A DNA stretch of 64,000 bases from an uncultured Spartobacteria bacterium (GCA_903929475.1 CAIYUV010000006.1:1-64000), one strand, 5' to 3'. Positions 36,635 through 46,877 are shown, counted from the first letter of the stretch. Program-made: numbers and translations. The notes: generated by a model not told the origin, from the sequence alone.

Positions 36635-38362
36635 ATGGTTCGCGCGCTAGGGTATCCGCGTTTGAAACCTTCAGAAACTTCTTTAACGCCGACTTGTGAT
36701 GCAGTGGGGCAACCAGTAAAGACTGGATACGAAGCGCGCTCACCTGTGCATGCGTTTGGCTTCCACGCCTGTTGGATTCTTATTCTTCTCATTGCAGCGT
36801 GGTGGAGATTCTCTTTTCCGCAGACACCTTTGGTGGACAAAGATTTTTGGGGGTATTTGAGCCCGGCGTTGAGAGCTCTGACCGGGCACTCACTGGAACA
36901 TAGCTACGGCCGGGCGATCTTATATCCAAGCCTCGTATATGCAGTGCTCTCAATTTTTCGGGATTTCCGTGCGATCGCAGTGATACAGCACGCCCTCGGC
37001 CTCGGCACGGGGCTGCTTTTACTGGCGACATGGTGCGCAGTCCGAGCGGCATTCCGCACACACCACACGTCGCGCCGATTTTATGATGCTGCCGGTCTTG
37101 CAATGTTCGCGATTTTTCTTTTCGCACCGCAACCAGTGAAGTTCGAATTCTTCATCCGGCCCGACGTGATCTGTCCGTTTTTTGCCGCTTTGAGTTTTTT
37201 TCTTCTGGTTCGCTTTCTCCTCGCATGGCGAACCGGGGGAGGCTCGCGCAGAATGCTGGCGTTTGGAATGTCGGCGGTCTTTTTTTCCTTTGTGCTACCA
37301 AGCCTGAAACCGAGCTACTGGCTCAGCGCCATTTTCACCACCATCCCGATATGGTGCTTTTTTTTCAGTCGGCGTGAAAAGCTTTTGCACCGTTTTTTGG
37401 TGATTTTGATTCCGGGCACCGCCGTGTGGCTGCTGCTTGTTTTGCCTGAACAGCGATCATCACGCAGCGACGAGGTAAGCCATACTTTTCCGCCCCAGTC
37501 AGTTTTTAGCATTCACGCCGTCATCATACGCAAACAGATTGCCGCTGATGTTGCCACGCCCGATCCCGCTGTGCCGTATTCGCAAAAAACGCTCCGCTCC
37601 ACCCTCGCTCTACTTGATGAAGGCATCGCCAATGCGCGTCGCAATAGCCCAGGCCATATGCAATCCCTCGACTGCAATGCCGACTACCTTTTGTATAGAG
37701 ATCCTTTTTTTACAAAAATGGCGGACGGTGAACTTCAAAAAAGTGAGCCGCGCATCGAGTTCTACCGTTATTACTTTCAGCGAGCGTGGCGCAAAATGCC
37801 GGGAGCAATGCTGCACAAGGTCGGTATTCAGCTTGCGATGTTTTACAATCTCCACTGCCCGGCCTATGATGGACACAGCTTCGAGCTGAAAAAAAATTAT
37901 GTCATCTCCCTCGAACAGTTTGAAGTGCCCGATTACCACGCCGAGCTGGTCGCGTGGCCTCCGGCTCTATACTACATGGCCTCCGTAGCCGAACTCGAAA
38001 ACCGTGGAGCAACCATTCACGCACCAAAATTCCTGGCCTTTATCCTCGACCGTCTGGGCAACTGTTACATGCCCGGCCTCATCGCATGGCTCGCGACACT
38101 GCCGTGGCTTTGCTGGCGTGCCGACCGCCGCGCACGCTTCGGCCTCTGCGCCGCCATCCTCGCCGTTGGTTATGCATACAATTTCGGAAACAACCTCGGC
38201 ATCGCCATCCTCCACACACTCGAAATCGGGCGCTACAGCATTGTCCAGTTCGCGACTACACTCATCACTGAAACGCTCACGGGAATCTTTTTGTTTGAGG
38301 TATTCGCAACCGCAATCCCGCTATCATTTTCACGTGCAAAAAAGGCGTCTTACACACCGTAA
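36635..38362 (+). CDS. multi-TM membrane protein, possible glycosyltransferase-like
   Basis: About 10 hydrophobic segments; PLVDKDFWGYLSPALRALTG near N-terminus. Confidence 0.6.
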   Translation: MVRALGYPRLKPSETSLTPTCDAVGQPVKTGYEARSPVHAFGFHACWILILLIAAWWRFSFPQTPLVDKDFWGYLSPALRALTGHSLEHSYGRAILYPSLVYAVLSIFRDFRAIAVIQHALGLGTGLLLLATWCAVRAAFRTHHTSRRFYDAAGLAMFAIFLFAPQPVKFEFFIRPDVICPFFAALSFFLLVRFLLAWRTGGGSRRMLAFGMSAVFFSFVLPSLKPSYWLSAIFTTIPIWCFFFSRREKLLHRFLVILIPGTAVWLLLVLPEQRSSRSDEVSHTFPPQSVFSIHAVIIRKQIAADVATPDPAVPYSQKTLRSTLALLDEGIANARRNSPGHMQSLDCNADYLLYRDPFFTKMADGELQKSEPRIEFYRYYFQRAWRKMPGAMLHKVGIQLAMFYNLHCPAYDGHSFELKKNYVISLEQFEVPDYHAELVAWPPALYYMASVAELENRGATIHAPKFLAFILDRLGNCYMPGLIAWLATLPWLCWRADRRARFGLCAAILAVGYAYNFGNNLGIAILHTLEIGRYSIVQFATTLITETLTGIFLFEVFATAIPLSFSRAKKASYTP

Positions 38363-38429
38363 ACATGGCCGGAGATGAACGAGCGGTTGATTCCTGCGCC
38401 GTCCTCCTGCATTTGTCTCCGCCACTTTC

Positions 38430-39701
38430 ATGAGTCTCACTGATCAAATCCACGACTTCGGCAAACGCGCACGCGCCGCCGCACGCCAGCTCCGCCAATG
38501 CACTGCGGAGCAAAAGAACGCAGGTCTCCGCGCGATGTCGGACGAACTCGTCGCCGCGCAGGACGCGATACTTTCTGCAAATGCGAAGGATTTGGAGAAA
38601 GCAAAGGCTGCGGGGTTGAGCGCGGCGATGATGGACCGCCTCACGCTGAATCCCAAGCGCATCGCTGCGATGGCGGACGGGATTCGTCAGGTCGCGGAAC
38701 TGCCTGATCCTGTCGGCGAGATTATCCGCGACTGGACGCGGCCCAACGGACTTCGCATCCAAAAGAAACGCGTGCCCATCGGGGTCATCGGGATCATTTA
38801 TGAATCGCGCCCCAACGTCACCGCTGACGCAGCGGTGCTCTGCGCGAAGACGGGCAACGCGACAATCCTCCGTGGCGGCAGCGAGAGCATCAACAGCAAC
38901 ATCGCCATCGCCGCCGCCCTCGCACGCGGTGGCGCGAAAGCCGGTCTGCCCGCCGATGCAATCCAGCTCATCCCTGTGACCGACCGCGAGGCCGTGCGCG
39001 TGATGTGCGAAATGGATCAGTTCCTCGATTGCATCGTCCCGCGCGGAGGGAAGAGCCTCATCGAAGTCGTCGTCAGCCATGCGCGGATGCCCGTCATCAA
39101 GCACTACGACGGCATTTGCATCATGTATGTGGACGCCGCCGCCGACCTCGCTATGGCGGAGAAACTCATCATCAACGCCAAGTGCCAGCGTCCCGGAGTG
39201 TGCAACGCCATCGAGACTGTGCTCGTTCATTCCGCAGTGGCGGAAAAATTCTTCGCCACGACAGCGCCTGCCATTTTGGAGAAAGGAGTCCAACTCCGTT
39301 GCGATGAACGCGCATTTTCCAAGCTCGCAAATCTCAACTCCCCTCTCGTCGCGCACGCCGCCGCCGAAGATTTCCGCACGGAGTATCTCGATCTCATCCT
39401 CGCGGTGAAAGTCGTGGATTCGATCGAAGAAGCCATCTCGCACATCGAGAACAACGGCTCGCACCACAGCGACTGCATCATCACTGCCGACGGACGCGCA
39501 GCCGAGCAGTTCCTCGCCGACGTGGATAGTGCGACGGTTTATTGGAACGCAAGCACGCGCTTTACCGATGGCGGCGAGTTTGGATTCGGCGCTGAGATCG
39601 GCATCTCGACCGACAAGCTCCACGCACGCGGCCCGATGGGGCTGGAGGAACTGACGACTTACAAATACGTCCTGCGCGGCAGCGGGCAGGCACGACCATA
39701 G
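38430..39701 (+). CDS. proA: gamma-glutamyl phosphate reductase
   Basis: IYESRPNVTADAAVLCAKTGNATILRGG; NAKCQRPGVCNAIETVLVH; ARGPMGLEELTTYKYV. Confidence 0.97.
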   Translation: MSLTDQIHDFGKRARAAARQLRQCTAEQKNAGLRAMSDELVAAQDAILSANAKDLEKAKAAGLSAAMMDRLTLNPKRIAAMADGIRQVAELPDPVGEIIRDWTRPNGLRIQKKRVPIGVIGIIYESRPNVTADAAVLCAKTGNATILRGGSESINSNIAIAAALARGGAKAGLPADAIQLIPVTDREAVRVMCEMDQFLDCIVPRGGKSLIEVVVSHARMPVIKHYDGICIMYVDAAADLAMAEKLIINAKCQRPGVCNAIETVLVHSAVAEKFFATTAPAILEKGVQLRCDERAFSKLANLNSPLVAHAAAEDFRTEYLDLILAVKVVDSIEEAISHIENNGSHHSDCIITADGRAAEQFLADVDSATVYWNASTRFTDGGEFGFGAEIGISTDKLHARGPMGLEELTTYKYVLRGSGQARP

Positions 39702-39751
39702 AATCCACGGGAATATCCCCTGCCCTGCCCGCTCTCACTTTCCATAAAGCC

Positions 39752-40327
39752 ATGAACACATTCATCCGCACCGCAGCAGCAGCACTCGCGATTTTCACGT
39801 GTGCCTGCGACGCCAAAGACAAAAAGTCGACAAACGAAAAAGCCATGAACGAACAAAGCCAGAAGCAAGACCTCTCGAAACTCTCGAAAGAGGAACTCGC
39901 CAAGAAACTCGACCAGGAAGCCTACTATGTCTGCATCATGGGCGGCACCGAAAAGCCATTTCAAAACAAGTATTGGAACAATCACGAACAGGGAGTCTAC
40001 GTGGACATCATCAGCGGCAAGCCGCTTTTTGCGAGCACTCACAAGTTTGAATCCGGCAGCGGATGGCCGAGTTTTTTCAGCCCGCTTGAGAAGGATGAAA
40101 TTATGGAGAAGGTGGACACAAGCTTGGGTATGATCCGCACCGAGCTGATTGCCAAAACCAGCGGCTCCCACCTCGGCCACCTCTTCGACGACGGCCCGCG
40201 ACCCACCGGAATGCGCTACTGCATCAACAGCGCCGCGCTGCGTTTTATTCCAGTGGCGGACTTGAAAAAGGAAGGGTTGGAAAAATTCGCGCCCCTTTTT
40301 GAAAAGGAAGGCGCGGAGAAAAAGTAG
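39752..40327 (+). CDS. msrB: peptide methionine sulfoxide reductase MsrB, signal-bearing
   Basis: SGSGWPSFFSPL, HLGHLFDDGPRPTGMRYCINSAALRF. Confidence 0.95.
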   Translation: MNTFIRTAAAALAIFTCACDAKDKKSTNEKAMNEQSQKQDLSKLSKEELAKKLDQEAYYVCIMGGTEKPFQNKYWNNHEQGVYVDIISGKPLFASTHKFESGSGWPSFFSPLEKDEIMEKVDTSLGMIRTELIAKTSGSHLGHLFDDGPRPTGMRYCINSAALRFIPVADLKKEGLEKFAPLFEKEGAEKK

Positions 40328-40439
40328 TCGCAGCTACTGTTTTCAACACCACCGCCGGGCATGGCGTCCGGCGGCAGTTCGTATTTTTGAACAGTTCAAC
40401 CTTTTCAGCGCAGCAGTGCTTTGCTTCACTGCCGTTCAC

Positions 40440-41822
40440 ATGACGAAAGTCCCATCTTACCTGCTCGCCGCATTCCTCGCCTTATCCATCGCGGCATGGG
40501 GAGACACCTTCACCTTGAAAAGCGGGGAAAAAGTGGAAGGCAGTATTCTTTCGGAAACGGACAAGGTGGTGACGCTCCAAATCGCGGTAACTGCTACGAT
40601 CAAGGACGAGCGCGTTCTTAAAAAAACCGACATCGTGAGCGTGGAAAAAATCGCGCCGGACGAACAGGCGTGGCCGGCACTAAAGGCTCTCGCACTCGGC
40701 GACGAATCGCTCGAAGCTGCGGACTACGCACAGGCAATCACAAAGCTCGGCGCTTTCGTCAGCCTCTATCCACAGAGCAGCCACGCAGCCGAGGCAAAAA
40801 CGAAGCTCGGTGTTTTTGATGCGGAAAAAAAACGCATCGAGGCCGGTGAATTAAAAATCGGCGGCAAGTGGCTCAACTCCGAGCAGGCGGAACAGGAAAA
40901 AGTGCAAATCGCCGGGGATATCCTGCTTTCCCGCATGAAACGATTCGCCGTCGCCATCCAGTATGTCGAAACCATGAATGTCTTTGACGCTCTTGAAAAA
41001 AACTATCCCGGCTGCGCCGCGATGCCCGACGCCATTGATATCGCACGTCAGGCCATCCCCGCGCTCAGACTCGCCGCAGAACAGCGGCAGACGCAATTCA
41101 AGCAGAACGTGGTGGAAAACGCCGCGCGCCTCGCAAACGCACGCGGCACTGAACGTGAGCAAGTCGAAGCGTTGCAAAAGAAAAATCTAGCGACACTGGA
41201 GGCAGCCGTCGCCGCCGCCGAGCACAGCGGCGCGAACTGGCTTCCTCTTTCCCCCGCCAACGACCGCAGCCTGACTTCGCTCATCAACAGATGCAACAGC
41301 GAGCTTACCCGCATCAACGCCCTGCCCGTGGAAAAAATGCGGCAGTCCATCAAAGCTATCGCCAAGGCTAGGGCCGCCTTTGAAACCAACGATCTCGCCG
41401 CAGTCGAAAAAGCACTCACCGATGCCGGCGGTGCGTGGTCTGCAAACGAACAAGTCAAACGCCTCCAGGCAAAACTCGTCATCGAACGCCAGAAAGCCGC
41501 CGAGGCCGCAAAGGCTGAGGCAGCCGAGAAAGCCGCAATCGCAAAAGCAAACGCGGAAAAACTCGCCAAATTAAAAGCCGAGGCAGTCAAGGCCGAGGCC
41601 GAGGCAAAGAAGGCGCGAGACGAGAAAGCAGCGCGCGATGCTGAAACAGCGGCTGCAGAACAGGAAAAATGCGACCGTGAAAATCGTAACCGCATCATCA
41701 TGTATTCACTTGGTGGCATCGCGGTCATCATCTTGCTCGTCGTCGTCGCCCGGAAAAAACCGCGTCCCCAAGTCGAAATCCTGCCCGAGAAACCAGACAC
41801 GGAAAATCCCCCCGCCAAGTAA
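40440..41822 (+). CDS. exported coiled-coil protein with C-terminal TM helix, hypothetical
   Basis: Signal peptide MTKVPSYLLAAFLALSIAAWGD; Ala/Lys/Glu-rich coiled coil; C-terminal YSLGGIAVIILLVVVARKK. Confidence 0.75.
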   Translation: MTKVPSYLLAAFLALSIAAWGDTFTLKSGEKVEGSILSETDKVVTLQIAVTATIKDERVLKKTDIVSVEKIAPDEQAWPALKALALGDESLEAADYAQAITKLGAFVSLYPQSSHAAEAKTKLGVFDAEKKRIEAGELKIGGKWLNSEQAEQEKVQIAGDILLSRMKRFAVAIQYVETMNVFDALEKNYPGCAAMPDAIDIARQAIPALRLAAEQRQTQFKQNVVENAARLANARGTEREQVEALQKKNLATLEAAVAAAEHSGANWLPLSPANDRSLTSLINRCNSELTRINALPVEKMRQSIKAIAKARAAFETNDLAAVEKALTDAGGAWSANEQVKRLQAKLVIERQKAAEAAKAEAAEKAAIAKANAEKLAKLKAEAVKAEAEAKKARDEKAARDAETAAAEQEKCDRENRNRIIMYSLGGIAVIILLVVVARKKPRPQVEILPEKPDTENPPAK

Positions 41823-41852
41823 ACACCACTCCCGCCGCCCGCACATCACCTT

Positions 41853-42437
41853 ATGCGCACCGCAACCATCCAACGCAAAACCGGCGAAACAGACATCCGC
41901 ATCACACTCACCATTGAGGGGCGCGGCACCAGCACCATCGCCACGAAGATCCCGTTCTTCGACCACATGCTCACGCTCTTCGCGCGCCACAGCCTCGTGG
42001 ACCTCGACGTGAAAGCAGACGGCGACATCGAGGTGGATTTCCACCACACCGTCGAAGACACCGGCATCGCGCTCGGCCAGGCATTCGCGCAGGCGCTCGG
42101 CGGGAAAAAAGGCATCCGCCGCTACGGCCACGCGTATTTGCCGATGGACGAAACGCTCGCCCGCGTCGTCGTGGATTTCAGCGGACGCCCCTACCTCGAA
42201 TACCGCGCCCCGAGCGGCGTGAGCAGCATCAACGGCTTCGCCTTCCAGCTCGTCGAAGAATTTCTCCGCGCCTTCAGCGTTCATTCCGGCTGCAATCTGC
42301 ACGCCGAAATCCTCTACGGTCGCGACGCCCACCACATGGCCGAAGCCATCTTCAAAGGCCTCGCCAAAGCCGTGGACGCCGCCTGCCAGATCGACCCGCG
42401 AGTCGAAGGCGTGCCGAGCACCAAGGGAATGCTGTAG
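41853..42437 (+). CDS. hisB: imidazoleglycerol-phosphate dehydratase
   Basis: FFDHMLTLFARHSLVDL; DVDFHHTVEDTGIALGQA-type motif; DAHHMAEAIFKGLAKA. Confidence 0.97.
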   Translation: MRTATIQRKTGETDIRITLTIEGRGTSTIATKIPFFDHMLTLFARHSLVDLDVKADGDIEVDFHHTVEDTGIALGQAFAQALGGKKGIRRYGHAYLPMDETLARVVVDFSGRPYLEYRAPSGVSSINGFAFQLVEEFLRAFSVHSGCNLHAEILYGRDAHHMAEAIFKGLAKAVDAACQIDPRVEGVPSTKGML

Positions 42438-42440
42438 CGG

Positions 42441-43040
42441 ATGATCGCACTCATTGACTACGGCTCCGGCAACGTCCGCAGCGTCTTCAACGCACTCACC
42501 TCCCTCGGCGCGGACGTCCGGCTCACAGCAGACGCGGGCGAAATTTCGCGCGCCGAGAAAATCGTCCTCCCCGGCGTCGGTGCGTTTGGCGATTGCGTGC
42601 ACGGATTGCAGGAACGCGACTTGTGGGGGCCGATGCAGGACAGCCTCGCCAGCGGTCGGCCCTTCCTCGGCATCTGCGTCGGCTACCAGATGCTCTTCGA
42701 GCAAAGCGAAGAGACCCCCGGCGTTCGTGGGTTTGGATTTTTTCCCGGCAAAGTGAAACGCTTCGCCACCCCCGGCTTAAAAATCCCGCAAATCGGCTGG
42801 AACAACCTCAACCTCACCCCGCACCCGCTCTGGGCCGGCCTCCCTGCGCAGCCCCACGTTTATTTCGTCCACAGCTACTACTGCGAACCGACCGACCCCA
42901 CCACCGTCATCGCCCGCACCACCTACGGCCAGACCTTCGCCGCCGCCGCCGCGCGAGGCAGCGTCGCCGGTGTCCAATTTCACCCCGAAAAAAGCCAGAC
43001 CGTCGGCCTCGGCATCTTGAAAAACTTCCTCAACACCTAA
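42441..43040 (+). CDS. hisH: imidazole glycerol phosphate synthase subunit HisH
   Basis: IALIDYGSGNVRSV; PFLGICVGYQMLFEQSEE; GVQFHPEKSQ. Confidence 0.97.
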   Translation: MIALIDYGSGNVRSVFNALTSLGADVRLTADAGEISRAEKIVLPGVGAFGDCVHGLQERDLWGPMQDSLASGRPFLGICVGYQMLFEQSEETPGVRGFGFFPGKVKRFATPGLKIPQIGWNNLNLTPHPLWAGLPAQPHVYFVHSYYCEPTDPTTVIARTTYGQTFAAAAARGSVAGVQFHPEKSQTVGLGILKNFLNT

Positions 43041-43045
43041 ACACC

Positions 43046-43765
43046 GTGCTCCTATTTCCCGCGATTGACCTCATGTCCGGCCAAGTCGTCCGCCTCCAAC
43101 AAGGCCGCGCCGACCAAAAAACCATCTACTCCAGCGACCCTGCCGCCTTCGCGCGAAAATGGGAAACCGAAGGCGGCGACTGGCTCCACCTCGTGGACCT
43201 CGACGCCTCCTTCTCCGGCCAGCAGAGCAACCTCGCCTCCGTCCGCGCCATCACCAGCGCCGTCAAAATCCCCTGCGAACTCGGCGGCGGCATCCGCACC
43301 CCCGAAGCCATCGAACGCGCCCTCGAAGCAGGCGTCACCCGCGTCATCCTCGGCACCAAAGCCGCCGAATCCCTCGACTTCGTCGCCGAAATGGCCACCC
43401 GGTTTGGCCGCGACAAAATCGCCGTCGGCATCGACGCCAAAAACGGTATCGTCTCCGTCAAAGGCTGGACACACGAAACCGGCCAGAGCGCCCTCGACCT
43501 CGCCATCTCCGCCGTCCACGCCGGCGCAGGCACCATCATCTACACCGACATCGCCACCGACGGCATGTTAATGGGCCCCAACTTCGCCGAAACCGAACGC
43601 GTCCACAACGCCATCCACCCCTTCGGCGGCCAGCTCATCGCCAGCGGCGGCGTCGGCACCGCAGCCCACGTCACCCGCCTCCGTGAAATCCCCGGCCTCT
43701 ACGGCTGCATCATCGGCAAAGCCCTCTACGACGGCGCCGTCACGCTGCAAGAATGCACCGCGTAA
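43046..43765 (+). CDS. hisA: phosphoribosylformimino-5-aminoimidazole carboxamide ribotide isomerase (GTG start)
   Basis: LLFPAIDLMSGQVVRLQQGR; CELGGGIRTPEAIERAL; TDIATDGMLMGPN. Confidence 0.95.
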   Translation: MLLFPAIDLMSGQVVRLQQGRADQKTIYSSDPAAFARKWETEGGDWLHLVDLDASFSGQQSNLASVRAITSAVKIPCELGGGIRTPEAIERALEAGVTRVILGTKAAESLDFVAEMATRFGRDKIAVGIDAKNGIVSVKGWTHETGQSALDLAISAVHAGAGTIIYTDIATDGMLMGPNFAETERVHNAIHPFGGQLIASGGVGTAAHVTRLREIPGLYGCIIGKALYDGAVTLQECTA

Positions 43766-43811
43766 GCAGCACGCTTGCGCGCATCCACTTTCACTCTCAC
43801 TCTCACATTTC

Positions 43812-44795
43812 ATGAAAGCTCTCTATTTTGACTGCATCTCTGGCATCAGCGGCGATATGACCGTCGGCGCACTTCTCGACCTCGGCGTGAAACCCAGCGC
43901 GCTGGAGTGGGAATTGAGCAAACTGAACCTCGGCGATTTCCACATGCACTATGATCGCGCGAAACGGAAGGAGATCGAGGGTGTGAAGTTCGACATCCAC
44001 GGCGGCGCGACGCACGGGGAGGATTGCGGGCATGAACACGGGCACTCGCACGAGGAGAAGCACGAGTGCTGCGGCCACGGTGAACATTCCCATGGCAGCG
44101 AAAAACACGAGCACACGCACACGCACGAACATTCGCACAGCGGCGAGTCGCATTCGCATGAACACTCCCACGAGCATGAACATGAGGACGGCCACGATTG
44201 CTGCGGGCACAAGCACGAAGAGCACGCGCACGAGCATGGCTGCTGCGACGAGGAGCACGGGCATCATCACCACCACGAGGACTCGCGCACCTACGCGCAA
44301 ATCCGCGAGATCATCGAGCATAGCGAGCTGTCCGCTTTCGTGAAGAAGCACGCCGTCGGCATTTTTCACCGCATCGCCGTGGCTGAGGGAAAGATCCACG
44401 GGCAGCCGCCTGAGAGCGTTCATTTCCACGAAGTGGGCGCGTTCGATTCCATCGCGGACATCGTGCTTTCATGCGTGGGCATCGAGGCGCTGGGCGTGGA
44501 GAAAGTGTATGTTTCCCGACTGCACGACGGTCGCGGAACGGTCGAGTGCGCGCACGGGACATTCCCCGTGCCTGCGCCTGCGACGCTGGAGATTCTGAAG
44601 GGCATCCCGCTCGGGCAGATTGATGAACCGCACGAACTCATCACGCCCACCGGCGCTGCGATCGCGGCGGAGTTCGCTGTGAGCTTTGGCGACATGCCTG
44701 CGATGAAGATCGAGCGCATCGGCTACGGTCTCGGCACGCGTGAACTCGCCGCCCGCCCGAATGTGCTGCGTGCAGTGCTCGGCGAACTGGCGTAA
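43812..44795 (+). CDS. larC1: LarC N-terminal part (nickel-pincer cofactor biosynthesis) with long His-rich insertion
   Basis: MKALYFDCISGISGDMTVGALLDLG; VHFHEVGAFDSIADIV; His-rich 43998..44283; in-frame TAA at 44793-44795. Confidence 0.9.
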   Translation: MKALYFDCISGISGDMTVGALLDLGVKPSALEWELSKLNLGDFHMHYDRAKRKEIEGVKFDIHGGATHGEDCGHEHGHSHEEKHECCGHGEHSHGSEKHEHTHTHEHSHSGESHSHEHSHEHEHEDGHDCCGHKHEEHAHEHGCCDEEHGHHHHHEDSRTYAQIREIIEHSELSAFVKKHAVGIFHRIAVAEGKIHGQPPESVHFHEVGAFDSIADIVLSCVGIEALGVEKVYVSRLHDGRGTVECAHGTFPVPAPATLEILKGIPLGQIDEPHELITPTGAAIAAEFAVSFGDMPAMKIERIGYGLGTRELAARPNVLRAVLGELA

Positions 44796-44807
44796 TTTTT
44801 CGCAGCC

Positions 44808-45251
44808 ATGAGCTACGAAACGGACACGGTCACCAAGCTCGAAACGAATCTCGACGATCTCTCGCCGGAGATCACGGGCGCGGTGATGGCGCAACTGTTC
44901 GCCGCCGGTGCGCTCGATGTGTGGCTCACGCCGATCCAGATGAAAAAGAATCGCCCCGGCGTGATGCTCTCCGTGCTCTGCGAGGAATCCACCGTGGCCG
45001 CGCTGACCGATCTTATTTTCGCCGAGACGAGCGCGTTTGGTCTGCGCGTGGAGAAGGTCGTGCGGCTGAAACTCTCCCGCCGCTTTGCGCAAGTGAGCAC
45101 GGAGTTTGGCGAGGTGACGGTGAAGCTGGGATTGAAAGGTGAGCGCGTGGTGCAGGTCGCGCCGGAGTTCGAGAGCTGCCGTGCCGTCGCGGAAAAATCG
45201 GGCGTGCCCCTGCGCGCCGTGTATGCGGCGGCGATTGCGGCGCGGAGGTAG
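44808..45251 (+). CDS. larC2: LarC C-terminal part
   Basis: TVTKLETNLDDLSPEITGAVMAQLFAAGALDVWLTPIQMKKNRPGVMLSVLC; same reading frame as larC1. Confidence 0.9.
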   Translation: MSYETDTVTKLETNLDDLSPEITGAVMAQLFAAGALDVWLTPIQMKKNRPGVMLSVLCEESTVAALTDLIFAETSAFGLRVEKVVRLKLSRRFAQVSTEFGEVTVKLGLKGERVVQVAPEFESCRAVAEKSGVPLRAVYAAAIAARR

Positions 45252-45254
45252 GCG

Positions 45255-46370
45255 CTATTTCACAAACTCGATGCTCACGGGCATGGAGATGCCGGTGACT
45301 TCGCTCGTGAATGTGAGCGAACCCGTTGTCGCGTCCACTTTGTGAATGGCGAGGTTCGCGCTGTCCTGCCCGCCGGCGACGAGCCAGCGACCGTCGGGCG
45401 TGAGATTGAAGCCACGCGGGTTTTTTACGTGAGCGGGCGCGGCTTCGTTGAAGGTCAATTTTCCATCCACGCCGATGGTGTAAATCGCGATGCTGTCGTG
45501 ACCGCGATTGGAGACGTAGAGGAACTTGCCGTTCGGGTGACAGAAGATTTCCGCGATGGAGTTTTTGTCGGCATCGGGTGCGCCGACGGGAAGCGAGCTG
45601 AGTGTTTGCAGCGCGACGAGCGTGCCTTTCGCCGCATCGTGCGCGAAGACGGTGACGGTGCTGGTGAGTTCGTTGCACACGTAGGCAAATCCGCCCTTCG
45701 GGTGAAACGCGAGATGGCGCGGCCCGCTGCCGGGCGGGACTTTTGCGCTCGGCGGATTGTGCGGAGTCAGTGTCCCTTTCGCCGCATCGAATTTGTAGAT
45801 GAAAATGTCGTCTGTCCCGAGGTCGCACGCGTAGGCGAAATCGCCATTCGTATAAATGGCGTGCGCATGCGGCTCGCTTTGCCGCTGAGGATTCGGTCCT
45901 TTTCCCTCGTGCCGGATGAAGGCCGTGGGCTCGCCGAGTGTTCCTGCGGCTTCAACCGGCACGCTGGCGAGAGTCCCGGAGCCGTAGCTGACAGCGAGGA
46001 CGTTTCGCCCGCTGGCGTCCACCCACACGTGGCAATTGCCTTTCTCGCGAGTGCTCTGCGTGTCCAAAAGTCGAAGGCTACCGTCCTTTTCAATCGCCCA
46101 TGCGCCGACGCCACCGCCGTCGAGTTCGATGGCTGCGTAGAGAGATTTCCCGTTCGGGTGAATGGCGAGGAAGGTCGGGTTCTTCGCCTCGGCAACAAGG
46201 CCCGTGATGCGAGCCGAGCCGCTGCCGAGATCGAGAACGCCGCGATAAATGCCCTTCGATTCGCTCGGCGGCCTTGTGTAGGTGCCCACGTAAAATGGTA
46301 TTTCAGTTTGCGCAGGAGATGTGGATGTGATGGCGGCTAGCATGGCGAAGAATACAGGGAGGATTTTCAT
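45255..46370 (-). CDS. lactonase family (7-bladed beta-propeller, 6-phosphogluconolactonase-like), exported
   Basis: FYVGTYTRPPSESKGIYRGVLD; GSGPRHLAFHPKGGFAYVCNEL; FCHPNGKFLYVSNRGHDSIA. Confidence 0.92.
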   Translation of the reverse strand: MKILPVFFAMLAAITSTSPAQTEIPFYVGTYTRPPSESKGIYRGVLDLGSGSARITGLVAEAKNPTFLAIHPNGKSLYAAIELDGGGVGAWAIEKDGSLRLLDTQSTREKGNCHVWVDASGRNVLAVSYGSGTLASVPVEAAGTLGEPTAFIRHEGKGPNPQRQSEPHAHAIYTNGDFAYACDLGTDDIFIYKFDAAKGTLTPHNPPSAKVPPGSGPRHLAFHPKGGFAYVCNELTSTVTVFAHDAAKGTLVALQTLSSLPVGAPDADKNSIAEIFCHPNGKFLYVSNRGHDSIAIYTIGVDGKLTFNEAAPAHVKNPRGFNLTPDGRWLVAGGQDSANLAIHKVDATTGSLTFTSEVTGISMPVSIEFVK

Positions 46371-46427
46371 ACGTGCTCAAACTTGTGAGGAAACAGCGAC
46401 CGATTCCAAGCACAACTTGACGACCAA

Positions 46428-46736
46428 TCAATTCACGCGCTTTGCGCGGCTCAACGGATCGCTTTCCTCGGCTTGAATACGCGCATGCGCCTTACGAATT
46501 CCCGCTCGCACCGCCAAACCGGCAGCGCCTATAAGCGGCAAGGCAAAAAATCTTCCGGTTCTTAAAAGTAATACAAAGGCAGCCGCGGCGAGCACTGAAA
46601 GTATGAAAACAGCCATATGCACACGAATGATGAATGAGCGTTCGCGCTCGCTCCTCGCGCGACGCGCTTTCCACCAGACATTCAGCGAATACGGAATGGC
46701 GACAACTATCAGCAGGATGGCCAAGACGGGACCCAT
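46428..46736 (-). CDS. small membrane protein, hypothetical
   Basis: 102 aa with two to three hydrophobic helices; fills an otherwise empty interval. Confidence 0.5.
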   Translation of the reverse strand: MGPVLAILLIVVAIPYSLNVWWKARRARSERERSFIIRVHMAVFILSVLAAAAFVLLLRTGRFFALPLIGAAGLAVRAGIRKAHARIQAEESDPLSRAKRVN

Positions 46737-46877
46737 ACGTTATTCCTCAACCCGCCAGCACCGGGATTGCGAGACTGAAAGAATGCCCTGAGTGGATTTG
46801 ATGCAGCGCGGGATTCGGAATTTTTCCTCTACCGCGCTCAAATAGTGGTTAACGTCGCGGAGATTCTTCACCGTTTT

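Noticed and set aside
42593-43045. N-terminal extension of the hisA ORF, Arg/Pro/His-rich
   Set aside because: Out-of-frame overlap with hisH; true HisA begins at GTG 43046 (LLFPAIDLMSGQVVRL).
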